A DNA stretch of 64,000 nucleotides from Epiperipatus broadwayi (lineage: Eukaryota > Onychophora > Udeonychophora > Euonychophora > Peripatidae). The notes below the pieces were generated by a model. It did not search any database, had not been told where the DNA came from, and saw only the letters and a list, made by a program, of their open reading frames with translations. Of the stretch, positions 26,291 to 36,734 are shown piece by piece. Where the stretch lies: assembly GCA_028023455.1 (NCBI GenBank), contig JAQFVV010000142.1, forward strand, positions 2,413,740-2,477,739. Direction: 5' to 3'. The translations under genes and the position numbers were made by a program. Numbering within the stretch: the stretch's first letter is position 1; every line of letters begins with the position of its first letter.

Positions 26291-28389
26291 GCATTTAACT
26301 TTTTGTAAGAAGAACATTTTATATTAATTTATATATACATTTATACATTGTGATTTATACATATGTGTGATACTTCAGTTAAATATTTACTTTTTACATA
26401 TGTATATATTGTGTATCAAAATCAATATGCAGTCATGTATATTATTAATATTAAATATAGTGGATGAACAAAATTAGAATTTAATTTATAATATTTACTA
26501 TACTAATACTAATTATATAAATAAATATTTAACTATAGATAATTTATGCTGTGTCTGTCATTCCTATATGGATAGGTTATTGTGGATAAGAATACTCTAT
26601 ATGTTGATTATAACTTAATATTTGTTCCTCTAATTAATAGCATTAAAAAAATTTAAATATGTATTCAATAGATAATGATGTAGCATTATATGGTAAGTAA
26701 AAAGAAAAAATAAAATAAAATAATATGATATGATATCATAGACTTCTAATTGAGTTTCAATTTTCAATCTCATAAAATCAATTATATAGAAAAAAAAACA
26801 AGATATAGATTATATGTTATTTACATTCTGTTTCTATTATATATATGTAGTCTTTTCTCATATAAAACTTATAAACTTTTGCATCTATTTAATCGATACT
26901 CTTAGGTTTTTATTTAGAATTATATTAACTCTCATATACCAAACAACATGCCAATATATAAAAGAAAATAGAGCAATTTTACTAAAATACATATTCCTAT
27001 GGAAATTTGCCAGCTATCCAACATCTCTTTATACTGTCTATTACAATAAGAATATATGTGTGTGCAGTCATATTTACAGAATTTCATTAAATGCATATTA
27101 ATTCCAACTTCAGTATTTTTTCTCTTTTTTTAAATTTATTTTTACTCTATCTTTCTGTCATTTTTTTTTTTAAGTTATAGGATTGGAATGAGCATATTTG
27201 CTTATGAATGGTTTTTAATTACATATATATAATTTTGAATGTTGTGATATTATTAAGACAAAATTCATTTTTATTAATTAAATCCTATGGCACCATATAT
27301 TAATGTTAATAATATTCTTATCTATGTGAAGACAAAGACAAATGTTACATATCAACACTTGACTAAAAAATAATTTATTGTATTAATAAGATATGACTAT
27401 TTTACAAGTGATGACAACTGTTTTATATTTATTTTATAATCAGTTTAGTTGTATCAAAGTACAAACAGCAATATATCGTCCTTCTGTCAATCTGCTTATC
27501 AAATCTGATTTAATAAACTTCATTCCAGAAACAATAATTCAAATGCATATGTGAAAGAGACAGCTGTTTACACATGCTTTCTAAATTATTCAAATTTTTC
27601 TGGAATATTATTTAAAGTTGCCAGCACAATAAATTTACCATGTTTATGGACTTACTGTCAGTAGATTTACGTATTAAATTAAAAACCAGAAATCCATAAA
27701 TTTGCATATAAAAATTTTACATGAATGATCTAGATTTATTACTTCATTATCTTTTTTGTAATTGTGTTAGTCTATTTTTTATTAATTATTTTTATTGAAG
27801 TCTAAATTTGTACATTTTCAAAATTAAATTGTAGGTATACATCTGACATATATTTTAAACATGTACATTATATTGGATTCTCTCTCCCAACCATGGTTTT
27901 AGGTATTCACAGACTTGGATCCAAATATTAATTACACAATTTTAATTTATTTCAGTTTTTGAGTCAATAAAGTTTTATCCAAATTTAACCGAAATAAAAA
28001 TTCATTAGTTTCATTGAAAAATCATGTAAACCCAGCTATTCAAAATTTTCAAATTTCGTTTTTGTGGCAATTAAAGTGCTCCGATGTGTAGTATCTCATT
28101 AATGAGTAATCTGCAAAATTATAATCATTTGTTATAAATTTAATTATATTAATTTTTTAATGAGATTTTACATAATTTAAAAAATACTTGAAACTTTGAA
28201 AATAATATCAAGAATAAATATATATGGTTCAATTTTAAATGTTTAATATCAAAGGTGTTGGTTTGTATTTTTTTATAATGCCCTGCAGCTTATTCACATG
28301 CAGTCTTAAATAAATAAATAGCATAATTTTTCATTATTTTGTAATAACTGAAACACAGGCTTACTACACACCTGTGGCTATATATATGT
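26291..28389. other. No recognised feature
   Basis: AT-rich. Open frames such as 26814-27101 are Ile/Tyr/Phe-rich products of base composition with no family signature. Confidence 0.45.
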
Positions 28390-28494
28390 AATATAGGGTA
28401 TATGAGCACAGACTTTCACACCACCCACCTCTCTCCACTCTATCTAATAACACTGATACACCTAAACACATATATGCTGAAAAGATAAATAATC

Positions 28495-28538
28495 ACCAAT
28501 ATACGTATTTCATGCTAAACCAGCAATCATCAGTTGGT
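28495..28538 (-). ncRNA. Type I hammerhead ribozyme, family A, intact core
   Basis: Minus strand order: ACCAA (stem I 5'), CTGATGA, T-TGCT-GGTTT-AGCA-T (stem II, 4 bp, base U-U mismatch), GAA, ATACGTAT (stem III, an 8-nt perfect palindrome), A (position 17, cleavage), TTGGT (stem I 3', pairing fully with ACCAA). All core positions C3-A9, G12-A14 and the A15.1-U16.1 pair are present. Cleavage is expected after the A. Palindromic short stem III is typical of hammerheads that act as dimers, as known in Penelope-like elements and retrozymes. Confidence 0.75.
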
Positions 28539-28916
28539 CCAGACTATCATCTTTACACATATATATATAGTATAAGTGCTCAGATATATATTAAGATAGA
28601 CTATCCTCATAGTTTAATGGACAGGCTTCAATCCACTCCACACTCCAACTCTTCAACCGTCCTTGCATATGTATTAAATGGATTATGTCCTGTACATGTG
28701 GGGTTCAGACTGACCTTAGGTCAACATGGGTGTGACAATAGTCTCAGCCTCAGGGTGGCCTTTGAGCATTCCATCATCAGATTTTCAATTGGATGGACGG
28801 ATGAAGAGTTGGAGTGTGGAGTGGATTGAAGCCTGTCCATTAAACTATGAGGATAGTCTATCTTAATATATATCTGAGCACTTATACTATATATGTGTGT
28901 AAAGATGATAGTCTGG

Positions 28917-28960
28917 ACCAACTGATGATTGCTGGTTTAGCATGAAATATGTATATTGGT
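28917..28960 (+). ncRNA. Type I hammerhead ribozyme, family A, intact core
   Basis: Same architecture as its inverted partner: ACCAA, CTGATGA, TTGCT-GGTTT-AGCAT, GAA, ATATGTAT, A, TTGGT. Stem I is 5 bp without mismatch and stem II 4 bp. Stem III has one change (C to T) that turns a C-G into a U-G pair in a dimer. Predicted cleavage is between 28955 and 28956. Confidence 0.75.
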
Positions 28961-29066
28961 GATTATTTATCTTTTCAGCATATATGTGTTTAGGTGTATC
29001 AGCGTTATTAGATAGAGTGGAGAGAGGTGGGTGGTGTGAAAGTTTGTGCTCATATACCCTATATTA

Positions 29067-29264
29067 TTATTTTGTAATATAATGCCAAGTGACACTATAT
29101 ACACAAAAGTTATTGTTAATAAAATGATGCATATAATTGGTTTTACTGAAAATATCAGTAAATTTCAAAAATATTTACTGATATTTTTTACCCTACACTA
29201 GTCATTTACTGTACGCCTAAATAATTAATGACCTCATACAAGTAAGCTCAGAAAATCATATGAT
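29067..29264. other. Spacer between families A and B
   Basis: AT-rich spacer with a small inverted motif (TATCAGTAAATTTC.../...AAATATTTACTGATA near 29140-29190). Nothing else seen. Confidence 0.4.
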
Positions 29265-29417
29265 CATCACATGACCACCACTTCTTATGCTTGTGTATAA
29301 CTGTTGTTAAAACAGGCAAAACACTATACGTATTGCCACACACAGCAAGCTAAAGTAATCAATGGATGCCAGAAAGCTTGTGCATAAAATTCTCATATAG
29401 TGCCTACTCATCTAATA

Positions 29418-29459
29418 TCCCCAGACTAGTTTCTGGCTTGTGGCCTTCATCAGTGAAGA
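29418..29459 (-). ncRNA. Type I hammerhead ribozyme, family B, intact core
   Basis: Minus strand: TCTTCA (stem I 5'), CTGATGA, A-GGC-CACAA-GCC-A (stem II), GAAACTAGT with the palindromic ACTAGT as stem III, C (position 17), TGGGGA (stem I 3'). UCUUCA pairs with UGGGGA through G-U wobbles. Core bases are all present. The base of stem II is an A-A mismatch, not the usual G-C, which is the weakest point of the call. Confidence 0.7.
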
Positions 29460-29872
29460 GCCTTGGATCTGAGACCACTGCACCTAGATCTTAGGGTCTA
29501 ATGCAATCCTCCAGCAATTACCTTTCATCTCCACTTAACTACAAAACTATGAGTCTTAAACTGAAAACACTCTAATGTTTTCAATCCAAGACCATTAGCT
29601 TATATAGTCATATGGGTCTGAACCCAGTTTAGTACCCATATATTTTGGTGCCTTTGGTTCTTTAATAACCATAGCCACCACTATCCTATTGGGCAGGATT
29701 GGTTTTATGCCAATAAACATCACATGACCACCACCTCTTATGCTTGTGTATAACTGTTGTTAAAACAGGCAAAACTCACTATACATATTACCACACACAG
29801 CAAGCTAAAGTAATCAATGGATTCCAGAAGGCTTGTGCATAAAATCCTCATCTAGTGCCTACTCATCCAATA

Positions 29873-29914
29873 TCCCCAGACTAGTTTCTGGCTTGTGGCC
29901 TTCATCAGTGAGGA
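29873..29914 (-). ncRNA. Type I hammerhead ribozyme, family B, intact core
   Basis: Minus strand: TCCTCA, CTGATGA, AGGC-CACAA-GCCA, GAAACTAGTC, TGGGGA. Stem I is 6 bp (one G-U). The best-matching copy of the family. Predicted cleavage is between 29879 and 29878 on the minus strand. Confidence 0.75.
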
Positions 29915-30084
29915 GCCTTGGATCTGAGAGCATTGTACCTAGATCTTAGGATCTAATGCAACCCTCCAGCAACCACCTTTTATCTCCACTTAACTACAAA
30001 ACTATGAGTTTTAAACTGAAAATACCATAAGGTTTTTAATCCAAGTCCATTATCTTATATAGTCATATGGGTCAGATCCGAGGC

Positions 30085-30126
30085 TCCTCACTGATGAAGG
30101 CCACAAGCCAAAAACTAGTCTGCGGA
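30085..30126 (+). ncRNA. Hammerhead ribozyme, family B, mutated core
   Basis: TCCTCA, CTGATGA, AGGC-CACAA-GCCA, then AAAAC where GAAAC is required (G12 to A), CTAGTC, TGCGGA with one stem I mismatch. The G12 change is predicted to abolish catalysis. Confidence 0.6.
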
Positions 30127-30537
30127 TATTGGATGAGTAGGCACTAGATGGGGATTTTATGCACAAGCCTTCTGGCATCTATTGATTACCCTAGCTTGCT
30201 GTGCATGGCAATATGTATAGTTAGTTTTGCCTGGTTTAACAACAGTTATACACAAGCATAAGAGGTGGTGGTCATGTGATGTTTATTGGCTTAAAAACAG
30301 TCCTGCCTAATAGGATAGTGGTGGCTATGGTTATTAAAGAATCAAAGACACCAAAAGGTATGGGTACTGAACTGGGTTCAAACCCATATGACTATATAAC
30401 CTAATGGTCTTAGATTGAAAACATTATGGTGTTTTCAGTTTAAGACATAGTTTTGTAGTTAAGTGGAGATAAAAGGTAGTTGCTGGAGGGTTGCATTAGA
30501 TCCTAAGATCTAGGTTCAGTGCTCGCAAATCCAAGGC

Positions 30538-30579
30538 TCCTCACTGATGAAGGCCATAAGCCAGAAACTAGTCTGGGGA
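30538..30579 (+). ncRNA. Type I hammerhead ribozyme, family B, intact core
   Basis: TCCTCA, CTGATGA, AGGC-CATAA-GCCA, GAAACTAGTC, TGGGGA. The only difference from the 29.87-kb copy is in the stem II loop (C to T), as expected for a conserved structure. Predicted cleavage is between 30573 and 30574. Confidence 0.75.
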
Positions 30580-30859
30580 TTTTAGGTGAGTATCGGATTT
30601 TATGCAGAAGCCCTTCTGGCAACCATTGATTACTCTAGCTTGCTGTGTGTGTGTGGCAATATATATATAGTGAGTTTTGCCTGTTTTAACAAAAGTCATA
30701 TGATGTAGTTCTATTAACATTTTAGTTAAATAAACATACTATTTAAGTTGCTTTATTTATTTTTAAAATTTATTAATTTAAAGCAAAGTAATAAAAATAA
30801 ATGATAATTCTGTACACATTTTGATTGCTTTCTCAATTATTAGTGAATCATCAATATGA

Positions 30860-31570
30860 TTGCCATTTCTTATGCTTATACAATCTGTTAACACAGTAGC
30901 ATCTTTCTCCATACAGTAAGGTAACCTAGTGCAAACCATAGTAATTACTGAATGCTAGAAGATTAGTATATCAAAACCTCTATCCAATACCCATTCATTC
31001 AATATTCTCAGACTAGTTTCTAGCTAATGCCTTACATTAGTGGGGAATTTTAGATCAGAGGGCACTGCACTGAGATCATTGGATCTAATGCCAACAACCA
31101 TCTTTGACCTTTTTTGTTAACTATAAAGCCATGAGTCTAAAGTGAAAACACAATGTTTTTAATCCAAGCTTTTTCACTTATATAGTCATATACAGATCTA
31201 AACCCAGTTTAGTATCTATATATTTTAGTGTCTCTGTTTTCATTAATAACCATAATCACCCAGGATCCCTTAGCTAGAAATGTTATTAATCATGATCACC
31301 ATTTTTTATGATTACACAATCTGTTAACACAATAGCAACATTGTCCATACAGTTGTGCTATCTAGTGTAAGCCATCATAATCAATGGGTGATAAAATCCT
31401 AGTGCATAAAAATCCTTATGGCTAATCCAATATCCCCAGACTAGTTTCTAGCTTATGGTCTCCATCAATGAGGAGCCTTGGATATTGGATGAGTAGGCAA
31501 TGGATAAGGATTTTGATCTACTAACCTTCTAGCATCCATTAATTTCTATGACCTGCACAAAGTGCCAGTG
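30860..31570 (-). repeat. Hammerhead-repeat family B, decayed copies
   Basis: Recognisable blocks of the family B unit recur twice: around 30880-31290 and 31290-31490, both minus sense, with a plus-sense scrap at about 31475-31560. Ribozyme remnants at about 31011-31055 and 31433-31477 keep GAAACTAGTC, but the CTGATGA box is mutated (CTAATGT and TTGATGG). These are older than the 29.3-30.7 kb copies. Confidence 0.65.
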
Positions 31571-32419
31571 TTATATGAAGAAAGTTGCCACAATATTATA
31601 TTGCTGAATTTTGACATATATATATAACTCTTCTATATTTGTATATTAGGTTTGAAAGAGGATATAGAAATTTTAATTTTTAATTTAATTATTATATTTA
31701 TAATGTATAATTTTAAATTCATTTTGAAATTACTAATTTCAAATTTTTACATATAGAAAATTTTGTTTATTTATTTACAAACTATTTGCTTTCTAGCCAA
31801 ATTAGCATTTTTTATATGTGGCCTCAAATACATGTTGCAAACATTCATTATCATCTAATTAGACATATAGTTAATAATATTACTAAACATTTATTACAAA
31901 TTGGAAAGTCAGAAATATATTCAAATGACTATTTTGAAATTCTATTGTGGAAAGATTACTTAAATCACAGTGATATTATTATGGTCTGAATTAATTTGTC
32001 TTTAATATTGAAGTTTAAAAATATCATTGTCCATATTTTCTATCTTGATAAAAACTCAAAAAAGCAGTCAACAAATATATTATTTTTGTCTGCTACACAT
32101 ATGAGTAACTTACTTAAATTTAATAAAAATTATTTTAAGAGATTTTTCATCAGCTTTTTATAAAGTTATTAGAAAAGTGTGGTGAGCAGTGTTGGAGAAA
32201 ATTAGCAAGCAAGGTAAGCAAGGCATAAGAGTGCTGATGTAAAAGGGGTATGAAAAGGGTGCACATTTAAGAATACATTTTTATTCTTATGAATATTAAT
32301 TAATTTATAAATATTAATTAATGTGATTTGATTCAATAAAATAAACAATCACTTCTTGAAATGTGATTTGTCACTTATGTCTTCTTATGCTAAATTTACA
32401 TAATCTGCATTTCACATCA
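31571..32419. other. No recognised feature
   Basis: AT-rich sequence between family B loci. The open frame 31786-31989 has no signature. The last ~80 bases may be a decayed edge of a family B unit. Confidence 0.4.
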
Positions 32420-32508
32420 TGTTGCTATAAACAGAGCAAAACTCTCCATACAGTGGATTCCAGAAGGCTTGTGCATAAAATCCCTATCTAATGCCTACTC
32501 ATCCAATA

Positions 32509-32550
32509 TCCCCAGACTAGTTTCTGGCTTGTGGCCTTCATCAGGGAGGA
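32509..32550 (-). ncRNA. Hammerhead ribozyme, family B, near-intact
   Basis: Minus strand: TCCTCC, CTGATGA, AGGC-CACAA-GCCA, GAAACTAGTC, TGGGGA. The core is intact. The innermost stem I pair is C opposite T in place of A-T, so activity is doubtful. Confidence 0.65.
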
Positions 32551-33175
32551 GCTTTGGATCTGAGAGCACTGCATCTAGATCTTAGGATCTAATGCAACCC
32601 TCTAGCAACCACCTTTTATCTCTACTTAACTACAAAACTATGAGAATGAAATTGGAAAACACAAAAAATATTTTCAATCTAAGCTCAATAGCTTATATAG
32701 TTATATGGGTCTGAACTCAGTTCAGCACCCATACATTTTGGTGCCTTTGGCTCTTTTACAACCATAGCCACCACTATCCTATTAGGCAGGATTGGTGTTA
32801 AACCATTAAGCATCACATGATCACATTTCCTATACTAGGTGGCAATACTGTATGCAGAGTTTTGCTCTGTTTATCAGCAATTAATGTGCTAGTATAGGAA
32901 ATGTGATCATGTGATGCTTAGTGGTTTAACACCAATCCTACCTAATAGGATAGTGGTGGCTATGGTTGTAAAAAAGCCAAAGACACCAAAATGTATGGGT
33001 GCTGAACTGAGTTCAGACCCATATGACTATATAAGCTATTGAGCTTAGATTGAAAATATTTTTTGTGTTTTCAATTTCATTCTCATAGTTTTGTAGTTAA
33101 ATAGAGATAAAAGGTGGTTGCTAGAGGGTTTCATTAGATCCTAAGATCTAGATGCAGTGTTCTCAGATCCAAAGC

Positions 33176-33217
33176 TCCTCACTGACAAAGGCCACAAGCC
33201 AGAAACTAGTCTGGGGA
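33176..33217 (+). ncRNA. Hammerhead ribozyme, family B, mutated core
   Basis: TCCTCA, then CTGACAA in place of CTGATGA (G8 to A), AGGC-CACAA-GCCA, GAAACTAGTC, TGGGGA. The lost G8, the general acid, predicts inactivity. It differs from its palindrome partner at the core, so the two arms are not being perfectly homogenised. Confidence 0.65.
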
Positions 33218-33390
33218 TATTGGATGAGTAGGCATTAGATAGGGATTTTATGCACAAGCCTTCTGGAATCCATTGATTACTCTATTTAGCACAGGTGGCA
33301 ATACTGTGTGGAGAGTTTTGCTATGTTTATCAACAATTAATGTGCTAATATAGGAAATGTGATCATGTGATGCTTAATCATGTTGCTATG

Positions 33391-34644
33391 TGATGCAAAA
33401 ATAGAAGTCTATTTTACTATTACTATTTATGCCTTTATATATATTGTTTGTGGTTATTTGGTATCTCTAAAATAAGAATAATAAACATAACTTCAATATT
33501 TTTATTGGTTTATTATAAAAATAATATCTTAAACTTTCTGTATCAAACAAAATTTCAAAAAAAAAAAAATCCAGAATGTCTCTCCTCATGTTTTTATAGC
33601 AATTGAAATTCTTGTAATAATTTTGGAAAAATCATGGTTTTTTATTTAGTTTTAAAAACAGCACAAAGATAACTTTAAAAAGAAAAAAGGGGACAATACA
33701 CTAATAAAATACACAATATTGTATACATGTGAATAAATTAGTTAAAATAGTATCAGTAATATTTATATTAGTGTATACATAATGATAAAACTATTAATGA
33801 CATAAACTTTTAATACAATAATCAAATGTGAATATGCATGTATATTTAAATATAAAGCAATACTATTTTAAAATATTTAGGCAAAGTTATTTTAAATTTG
33901 AATTAAAATCTCAATTATTGTGAGAATGGTAATAATCATTTATTTCAATATCTGTAATATAAATGTTTGGTGTAAACATTGTGATTTGTATATTTAATTT
34001 TATTAAAGCATAATATTTATTTAAATGTTTTAAAGTTTTATGTTCATACCTCTAAAATGTCCTAATAAACAAAACATCTGAAAAATATTTATCAGGTAAA
34101 ATATATTTTAAAAAATGAAATATAAAGATGTTTTTGAAATGAAAAATTATAAGTTATTTTGTCAACTGCTATAGTTTAATGCAAATATTTAAAAAATTGG
34201 TACATACCAGCATTTTAAAAATTATTAGAATTATTCTTTATAAACAATTTTCTTGGAAATGCTAATGAATTTCACTTCTAAGGAAATTATTAATTATCCA
34301 CTCTACACCTATACGAATGAATAAAAACAATTTATTGCAATTTTTTTAAAGTTTACCACATAAATGTATTGATTCAAGAGATAAAATTTCATCATTATTT
34401 ATTGTTCTACCAGATCTAATTCTTTTTTATCCTCTGTGACTTTATAATTAAACTGTCAAAAAAGTTTTCAATCATTTTTTTTAAATAAACATTCTAAAAG
34501 ATTTCACTAAAATAATTGGAACTCATAGATTTTAAGTAAAATTTAGTTATAAATGATATTTGGTTTTATTTATTATTATATATAGTGACTCAAGTAAAAC
34601 AAAAAAAGAGATTCTATAGAGAATGTAATTTAAATTATATATAT
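33391..34644. other. No recognised feature
   Basis: AT-rich, no gene or known repeat recognised up to the LTR boundary. Confidence 0.45.
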
Positions 34645-35224
34645 TGAAACAGATATGCTGTTTCTCATATAAATATTCAAAAGACCCTCCCCCCATTTAA
34701 AAATGTCTAGCGTGGTTCAGTCTAATTGGGAACGCAATAAAGCTGTGATTTGTTAAAAAAAAATCATATTTTAAATTTTGTGATTGATGGATTTGAATAA
34801 AACGTTATATCGTCTTTTTTTTTTTTTATCTGTCTCAATAAAAAAAAAAGAAATTAATTATCCAATCATTAAAAAGAAAGAAAAAAGATACTTGAGTTAA
34901 ACTGAGGCAGTATTAAAATTAGGCACGTCGTCGGAAGAAAAGAACTTTTTTTTTCTCTCTCGTATTACACAGAGAGGCAGAACATATTAAATTTTTTTTT
35001 TAAAAAAAAAGTGTATTACTTAATTCTTTTGACACATTAAAATATAGCTTTAACAAAACATGAAAATGGAAAAAGAAAGCTTTACTAGAGGAATTATAAT
35101 GATAATGGAGTAAATTAGCGGCTTCACTCTCTCCACGCTGTGCCATGACTTTCCATAGATGAAATAACCCGCTTTCTTTTGAGTAAACTAGACTGCAAAA
35201 CTGGAAGGTAATTATGTTATAGGA

Positions 35225-35605
35225 ATGTTTAGACATCGTTATCATAAATTATAAATTGACATCATGAAATATCTACATAAAAATTATTTTTATAAAATAT
35301 TAAAACATTTTTATCATATGTTATAAAGTGAAGTTATGAAATGGTTGCATACATTTTGTTTAATAAAATATTAAGACATTTTTATCATACATTATAAAGT
35401 GGAGTTATGAAATAATTACATAGAATTTGTTTTATAAAATATTAAAACATCTTTATCATACGTTATAAAGTGAAGTTATGAAATAATTGTGTAGAATTTA
35501 TTTTGTAAAATATTAGAACATGTTCATCATATGTTATAAAATGAAGTTATGAAATAGTTGTGCGCAAATGTATTTATAAAAATATTTAAACGTATTTACT
35601 ATATA
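35225..35605 (+). repeat. 71-bp tandem repeat within 5' LTR
   Basis: About five copies with the TTATAAAGTGAAGTTATGAA motif starting at 35249, 35321, 35392, 35463 and 35534 (71-72 bp spacing). The same block occurs in the 3' LTR around 41107-41487. Confidence 0.8.
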
Positions 35606-35610
35606 AATTA

Positions 35611-36698
35611 TAAATGCTTCAATTACCAAATGATAAATGCTCCACAAGCCAAACAAAGCTTATGTGTATGAATATACTTTTATATTTGATTAAACTATAA
35701 ATGCTTCAATTACCAAATGATAAATGCTCCACAAGCCAAACAAAGCTTATGTGTATGAATATACTTTTATATTTGATTAAATTAGAAATGCTTCAATTAC
35801 TAAATAATAAATGCTCCACAAGCCAAACAGAGCTCATGTATATGAATATACTTTTATATTTGACTAAATTATAAATGCTTCAATTACCAAATGATAAATG
35901 CTCCACAAGCCAAACAAAGCTTATGTGTATGAATATACTTTTATATTTGATTAAACTATAAATGCTTCAATTACCAAATGATAAATGCTCCACAAGCCAA
36001 ACAAAGCTTATGTGTATGAATATACTTTTATATTTGATTAAACTATAAATGCTTCAATTACCAAATGATAAATGCTCCACAAGCCAAACAAAGCTTATGT
36101 GTATGAATATACTTTTATATTTGACTAAATTATAAATGCTTCAATTACCAAATGATAAATGCTCCACAAGCCAAACAGAGCTTATGTGTATGAATATACT
36201 TTTATATTTGATTAAATTAGAAATGCTTCAATTACTAAATAATAAATGCTCCACAAGCCAAACAGAGCTCATGTATATGAATATACTTTTATATTTGACT
36301 AAATTATAAATGCTTCAATTACCAAATGATAAATGCTCCACAAGCCAAACAAAGCTTATGTGTATGAATATACTTTTATATTTGACTAAATTAGAAATGC
36401 TTTAATTACCAAATGATAAATGCTCCACAAGCCAAACAGAGTTTATGTGTATGAATATATTTTTATATTTGACTATATTAGAAATGCTTCAATTACTAAA
36501 TGATAAATGCTCCAAAAGCCAAACAGAGTTTATGTGTATGAATGTGCTTTTATATTTGACTAAATTAGAAAATGCTTCAGTTACTAAATGATAAATGCTC
36601 CACAAGCCAAACAGAATTTATGTATGTGAATATACTTTTATATTTGACTAAATTATAAATGCTTTGATTACCAAATGATAAATGCTCCGCAAACCAAG
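35611..36698 (+). repeat. 87-bp minisatellite within 5' LTR, about 12.5 copies
   Basis: Unit starts (TAAATGCTTCAATTACCAAA) recur at 35611, 35698, 35785 and onward every 87 bp to about 36656. Unit variants (for example the one with GAGCTCATGTATATG) recur in a fixed order within the block, which suggests a multi-unit segment was duplicated. No spacer diversity, so not a CRISPR array. Confidence 0.88.
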
Positions 36699-36734
36699 AA
36701 TTGCTGAGTTTAAATGTTTACCAATCAGTAATAA

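Larger units (their letters stand above)
28390..29066. repeat. Hammerhead-repeat family A, best-preserved inverted pair
   Basis: The left arm (28390-28662, minus sense) is a 5'-truncated unit. The right arm (28664-29066, plus sense) is a complete ~400-bp unit. The arms are almost identical over ~270 bp, so the locus is a long, nearly perfect palindrome with a ~130-bp spacer made of the right unit's own 5' part. Both ends read AATATAGGGT/ACCCTATATT. The high arm identity points to recent formation or to gene conversion between arms. Each arm contains one hammerhead with an intact core. Two open frames here (28512-28829 plus, 28721-28921 minus) simply reflect the palindrome. Confidence 0.8.
29265..30075 (-). 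repeat. Hammerhead-repeat family B, two tandem copies (minus sense)
   Basis: Two head-to-tail units: about 29270-29722 (complete, 453 bp) and 29723 to about 30075 (5'-truncated in the sense direction). Both begin in plus coordinates with CATGACCACCAC and share blocks CAGCAAGCTAAAGTAATCAA, GGCTTGTGCATAAAAT, a hammerhead, and GATCTTAGG. A T-arm-like GGTTCAGACCC/GGGTTCAAACCC lies elsewhere in the unit. The hammerhead cleavage sites of the two units are 455 bp apart, matching the unit length. No coding capacity. Confidence 0.8.
30076..30705 (+). repeat. Hammerhead-repeat family B, two tandem copies (plus sense)
   Basis: An inverted continuation of the preceding array: a 5'-truncated unit (30076-30280) followed by a nearly complete unit (about 30281-30705). 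The cleavage positions of the two plus-sense hammerheads are 453 nt apart. The full unit shows TTTATTGGC near its 5' side, a TGGCTATGG A-box-like motif, GGGTTCAAACCC, GATCCTAAGATCTAGG, the hammerhead, and GCTTGCTGTGTGTG toward the 3' side. The switch of strand at ~30075 shares CAGATC microhomology. Confidence 0.78.
32420..33390. repeat. Hammerhead-repeat family B, long palindrome
   Basis: Two nearly complete family B units in inverted orientation (about 32420-32835 minus sense, 32880-33390 plus sense), centred near 32850. The arms mirror each other at high identity, for example ACATGATCACATTTCCTATA at 32815 against TATAGGAAATGTGATCATGT at 32893. The whole could fold into a hairpin of roughly 400 bp. 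Flanking and central sequence (TGTTTATCAGCAATTAATGT) is subfamily-specific and differs from the 29-kb copies. Confidence 0.78.

Noticed and set aside
28512-28921. Open frames of 105 and 66 codons on opposite strands
   Set aside because: They are the same palindromic family A sequence read from both arms; no protein motif.
35000-35245. 81-codon minus-strand frame conserved at 40882-41127
   Set aside because: Conservation is explained by the two LTRs being copies of each other; no motif or start context supports a gene.
35611-36698. CRISPR-like array
   Set aside because: Units are contiguous 87-bp repeats with no unique spacers, lie inside an LTR and recur in the other LTR; the genome is eukaryotic.
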